A model generated the notes under the pieces. That model made no database searches. It was not told the origin of the DNA and saw nothing but the letters and a program-made list of their open reading frames with translations. The position numbers and the translations under genes are program-made. DNA of 45,954 bases from Candidatus Scalindua japonica (GTDB taxonomy: Bacteria; Planctomycetota; Brocadiia; Brocadiales; Scalinduaceae), in assembly GCF_002443295.1 (NCBI RefSeq), contig NZ_BAOS01000040.1, positions 1-45,954 on the forward strand. The letters are read 5' to 3'. This document shows, piece by piece, positions 43,677 to 45,954 of the stretch. How positions within the stretch are numbered: position 1 is the stretch's first letter; the number at the start of each line of letters is the position of its first letter.

Positions 43677-44714
43677 ATGGAAAAGACATTAAAAGAGCTT
43701 GCCGATTACCTGGGAGGAGAGGTGATTGGTGATGAAAATATAAAGATAAAAGGTGTAATGACGATTGATGAGGCCAGGGAAGGTTATATCACCTTTGTAT
43801 CTAATATAAAATATATCAAAAAAATAGAAGAGACATCGGCATCGGCAATTCTTGTTTCGCCGGGAATTACGACCAAAGGCAAAAACCTGTTGGTTACAAA
43901 AAATCCTTACCTCGCGTTTGCAAAGGTCGTTGACCTGATGATGAGCCCGGAGAAGGTTTATCCAGGGTCATTGGATAACTCTGCCAGGGTAAGTGATTCC
44001 GCCGAAATAGGCGCTAATGTAACTGCTTATCCGTTTGTTTTTATAGGTGAAAATGTAAAGGTTGCTGATAATGTAGTTTTGTATCCCGGTGTTTATGTAG
44101 GGGATAATTGTCAGATAGGGAAGGATACCGTAATCCATCCAAATACCGTACTCCACAGAGGAACAACGATTGGAGAGCGTGTTGTTGTTCATAGTAATTC
44201 CGTCATTGGTTGCAGCGGTTATGGATATGCTCCTGATGGGAAGAAATACTATAAGATACCTCAGGTTGGGGTTACCGTAATTGAAGATGATGTTGATATC
44301 GGCGCCAATACCACAATCAACCGTGGTGTACTGGGGGAGACGAGGATCAAAAGAGGCACAAAGATAGACAGCGAGGTGATGATTGCGCATAACGTTGAGA
44401 TTGGTGAAGACACACTGATCACCTCACAGGTAGGTATTGCCGGTAGTGTTGAGATTGGTAATAACGTTATCCTGGCAGGGGGGGCGGGTGTTGCCGGTCA
44501 TATCAAGGTGGGGGACAATGTACAGGTGGGTGGCTGGTCAGGAGTTATAAAGGACTTGCCGCCTGGCGGTACATATCTTGGAACACCGGCAATAGAGATT
44601 GAAAGAATGAGAAAGTGTTTTATCATTATACAGAAACTGCCGGAAATGAAAAATACTATAAAAGATTTACAGAAAAAGATAGAACAACTGGAGAAACGGT
44701 TGGGGTCGGATTAA
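43677..44714 (+). CDS. lpxD: UDP-3-O-(3-hydroxyacyl)glucosamine N-acyltransferase
   Basis: A 345-residue acyltransferase for the third step of lipid A synthesis. The N-terminal uridine-binding domain (about 1-100) is followed by a left-handed beta-helix of hexapeptide repeats (about 105-300) and a coiled-coil C-terminus (LQKKIEQLEKRL). The catalytic histidine falls in MIAHNVEIGED (about 239), and the NTTINRG and GCSGYGYAPDGKKYYKIPQ segments are typical. GGAG lies nine bases before the ATG. It is followed by lpxI, confirming a lipid A pathway and thus an outer membrane. Confidence 0.95.
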   Translation: MEKTLKELADYLGGEVIGDENIKIKGVMTIDEAREGYITFVSNIKYIKKIEETSASAILVSPGITTKGKNLLVTKNPYLAFAKVVDLMMSPEKVYPGSLDNSARVSDSAEIGANVTAYPFVFIGENVKVADNVVLYPGVYVGDNCQIGKDTVIHPNTVLHRGTTIGERVVVHSNSVIGCSGYGYAPDGKKYYKIPQVGVTVIEDDVDIGANTTINRGVLGETRIKRGTKIDSEVMIAHNVEIGEDTLITSQVGIAGSVEIGNNVILAGGAGVAGHIKVGDNVQVGGWSGVIKDLPPGGTYLGTPAIEIERMRKCFIIIQKLPEMKNTIKDLQKKIEQLEKRLGSD

Positions 44715-44733
44715 AAAAGTTAAATGATTTAAA

Positions 44734-45552
44734 ATGGAAAGATTAGGATTGATTGCAGGTAATGGAAGATTTCCGATACTCTTTGCGCAGAGTGCAAAGG
44801 AGAAGGGAATAAGTGTCATAACAGTTGCTATTGAGGGGGAGGCTTCCCCTGAGATAGAACAATATGTTGAGAAGTTATATTGGGTTGGTGTTGCCAAGAT
44901 GGGCAAAATGATACGGACATTTAAGAACGAACATATAGAGAAAGCTGTTATGGCGGGGGGGTTGACAAAATCACATATACATTCAAGGTTTAAGCACTTG
45001 AAATTCATGCCTGATATGAGAACAATCAACATGTGGTATAAAAAACTCAGGAGTAAACATGACCACTCTATCCTTGAAGCAGTTGCAAATGAATTTGCAT
45101 TAGACGGTATAGAACTCATCAGTTCCTTAGATTATGTGAAAGACCTTCTGGCAGAGAAAGGTTGTTTAACTAAGAGAAGACCAACGGAAAATGAGGCAGC
45201 CGATATAGAATTCGGGTGGAAGATAGCAAAGGAAGTTGCGGGGATGGAGATAGGTCAATGTATAGTGGTAAAAGATAAAATAGTCCTGGCAGTAGAGGCG
45301 ATTGAGGGTACAAATGAAACTATTAAACGGGGGGGTAAACTTGGCCGCGGTAATGTTGTTGTGATTAAATTAAGCAAAAAAGGGCATGATCCGCGTTTTG
45401 ATGTACCTACCATTGGCACAGAAACTATTGAATACTTGAAAGAAGCCGGCGTCTCTACAATAGCGATAGAAGCGGAAAAGACTCTGGTCCTTGATAAAGA
45501 AGATGTGATTAAACAGGCAGACAAGCATAAAATTGCGATAATTGCGTTGTGA
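44734..45552 (+). CDS. lpxI: UDP-2,3-diacylglucosamine pyrophosphatase LpxI
   Basis: A 272-residue enzyme hydrolysing UDP-2,3-diacylglucosamine to lipid X. LpxI replaces LpxH in many non-gamma-proteobacterial diderms. Family signatures are LGLIAGNGRFPILFA at the start, AVMAGGLTKSH, KHDHSILEAVANEF, VVKDKIVLAVEAIEGT with catalytic acidic residues, and KKGHDPRFDVPTIG near the C-terminus. It begins 19 bases after lpxD. In many genomes lpxD-lpxA-lpxI lie together; here lpxA is missing between them. Confidence 0.94.
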   Translation: MERLGLIAGNGRFPILFAQSAKEKGISVITVAIEGEASPEIEQYVEKLYWVGVAKMGKMIRTFKNEHIEKAVMAGGLTKSHIHSRFKHLKFMPDMRTINMWYKKLRSKHDHSILEAVANEFALDGIELISSLDYVKDLLAEKGCLTKRRPTENEAADIEFGWKIAKEVAGMEIGQCIVVKDKIVLAVEAIEGTNETIKRGGKLGRGNVVVIKLSKKGHDPRFDVPTIGTETIEYLKEAGVSTIAIEAEKTLVLDKEDVIKQADKHKIAIIAL

Positions 45553-45687
45553 TAATGAGGGTTTGTTTATTGGACGTCGCTTTTTTTACGTAAATAAAAA
45601 AGAACAACACTCACCTTTTAATATGTTTGATAAGGTTGGAACTGCTTATTTGATCAACTGTTTTCTCTTAGAGATCAAATTCCACAT

Positions 45688-45954
45688 TTACTTTTTCTCT
45701 ATTTCTTCAAATCTTTCGAGCTTCTTCTCTAATTTTATAAATACTTTATAATAGTATCCAATGATTTTTGCCACAATATCTGACGCAGTATCTTCATTGT
45801 AAGTGTATGTCGTCATCTTCCGGCTGTGTATCATTCTCATCCATATTTCACCATCTTCAATAAGCCCTCTATTAAATGCCAATAGAATGGCGTCTCTACA
45901 TCCTCGAATATCTATTTTAGTTTGATATTCGTAAAAATCTTTTATCGTGTTCCA
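45688..45954 (-). CDS. HI0074-family nucleotidyltransferase partner (5' end outside the window)
   Basis: The minus-strand frame is open to the right edge and the start lies beyond it; 88 codons are visible. GCRDAILLAFNRGLIEDGEIW, IHSRKMTTYTYNEDTA and the helical C-terminus are typical of the HI0074 substrate-binding subunit, a four-helix bundle that pairs with a small MNT-type nucleotidyltransferase. Such pairs are often toxin-antitoxin-like (AMP-ylation of the toxin). The partner would be expected outside this window, adjacent on the same strand. Confidence 0.8.
   Translation of the reverse strand, partial: WNTIKDFYEYQTKIDIRGCRDAILLAFNRGLIEDGEIWMRMIHSRKMTTYTYNEDTASDIVAKIIGYYYKVFIKLEKKLERFEEIEKK

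Overview
The window looks like chromosomal DNA from an anaerobic, AT-rich, diderm bacterium. It has lipid A genes (lpxD, lpxI), an outer-membrane barrel gene and several lipoproteins. It also has a molybdenum formate dehydrogenase, system II (ResB/CcsA-type) cytochrome c assembly genes and an ATP-dependent 2-hydroxyacyl-CoA dehydratase/benzoyl-CoA-reductase-like enzyme. This mixture fits an anammox-type planctomycete, but that placement is inference from gene content, not from a marker gene.

Layout, left to right. (1) 0.5-8 kb is a molybdenum/formate block: a ModE-type DNA-binding protein, a separate di-Mop molybdate-binding protein, ModA, ModB and ModC on the plus strand. Facing them on the minus strand are a 16-cysteine ferredoxin-like protein and a 900-residue formate dehydrogenase that needs the imported metal. 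(2) 8-18 kb is housekeeping: trpF, a haem-c lipoprotein, fbaB and fbp (gluconeogenic pair, convergent), a DUF116 protein with a histone-H1-like tail next to fmt and def, rpsT, an HDAC-like deacetylase and a secreted zinc protease. (3) 17.4-21.5 kb holds the two-gene dehydratase/reductase system and a small protein resembling the glycyl-radical end of NrdD. (4) 22-27 kb is a proteostasis block (hsp20-lon, groEL without groES).

(5) 27.2-32.6 kb is the eroded part. It contains tRNA-Leu(CAG) with a duplicated 3' end 1.36 kb away, an outer-membrane gene with one in-frame amber stop, a frameshifted 88-codon gene missed by simple ORF calling, an IS1634-like insertion sequence, smpB-ssrA, and a twice-frameshifted receiver domain. 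(6) 32.7-38.7 kb carries dacB, uvrA and pepA. (7) 38.8-42.3 kb is a probable cytochrome c maturation operon: a parvulin lipoprotein with a His/Gly-rich SPHGG tail, a CcsA-like and a ResB-like protein. (8) 42.7-45.6 kb is a CPBP protease followed by lpxD and lpxI. The right edge cuts an HI0074-type protein.

Several intergenic gaps carry palindromic elements, the clearest being a 30-bp inverted repeat between modB and modC and a long hairpin upstream of the ccs genes. I found no CRISPR array, prophage or obvious defence island. The most unusual items are the DUF116-H1-tail fusion, the stand-alone NrdD-like glycyl-radical module, the fused activator/dehydratase, and the SPHGG-tailed foldase linked to a CcsA with an altered haem-handling motif.
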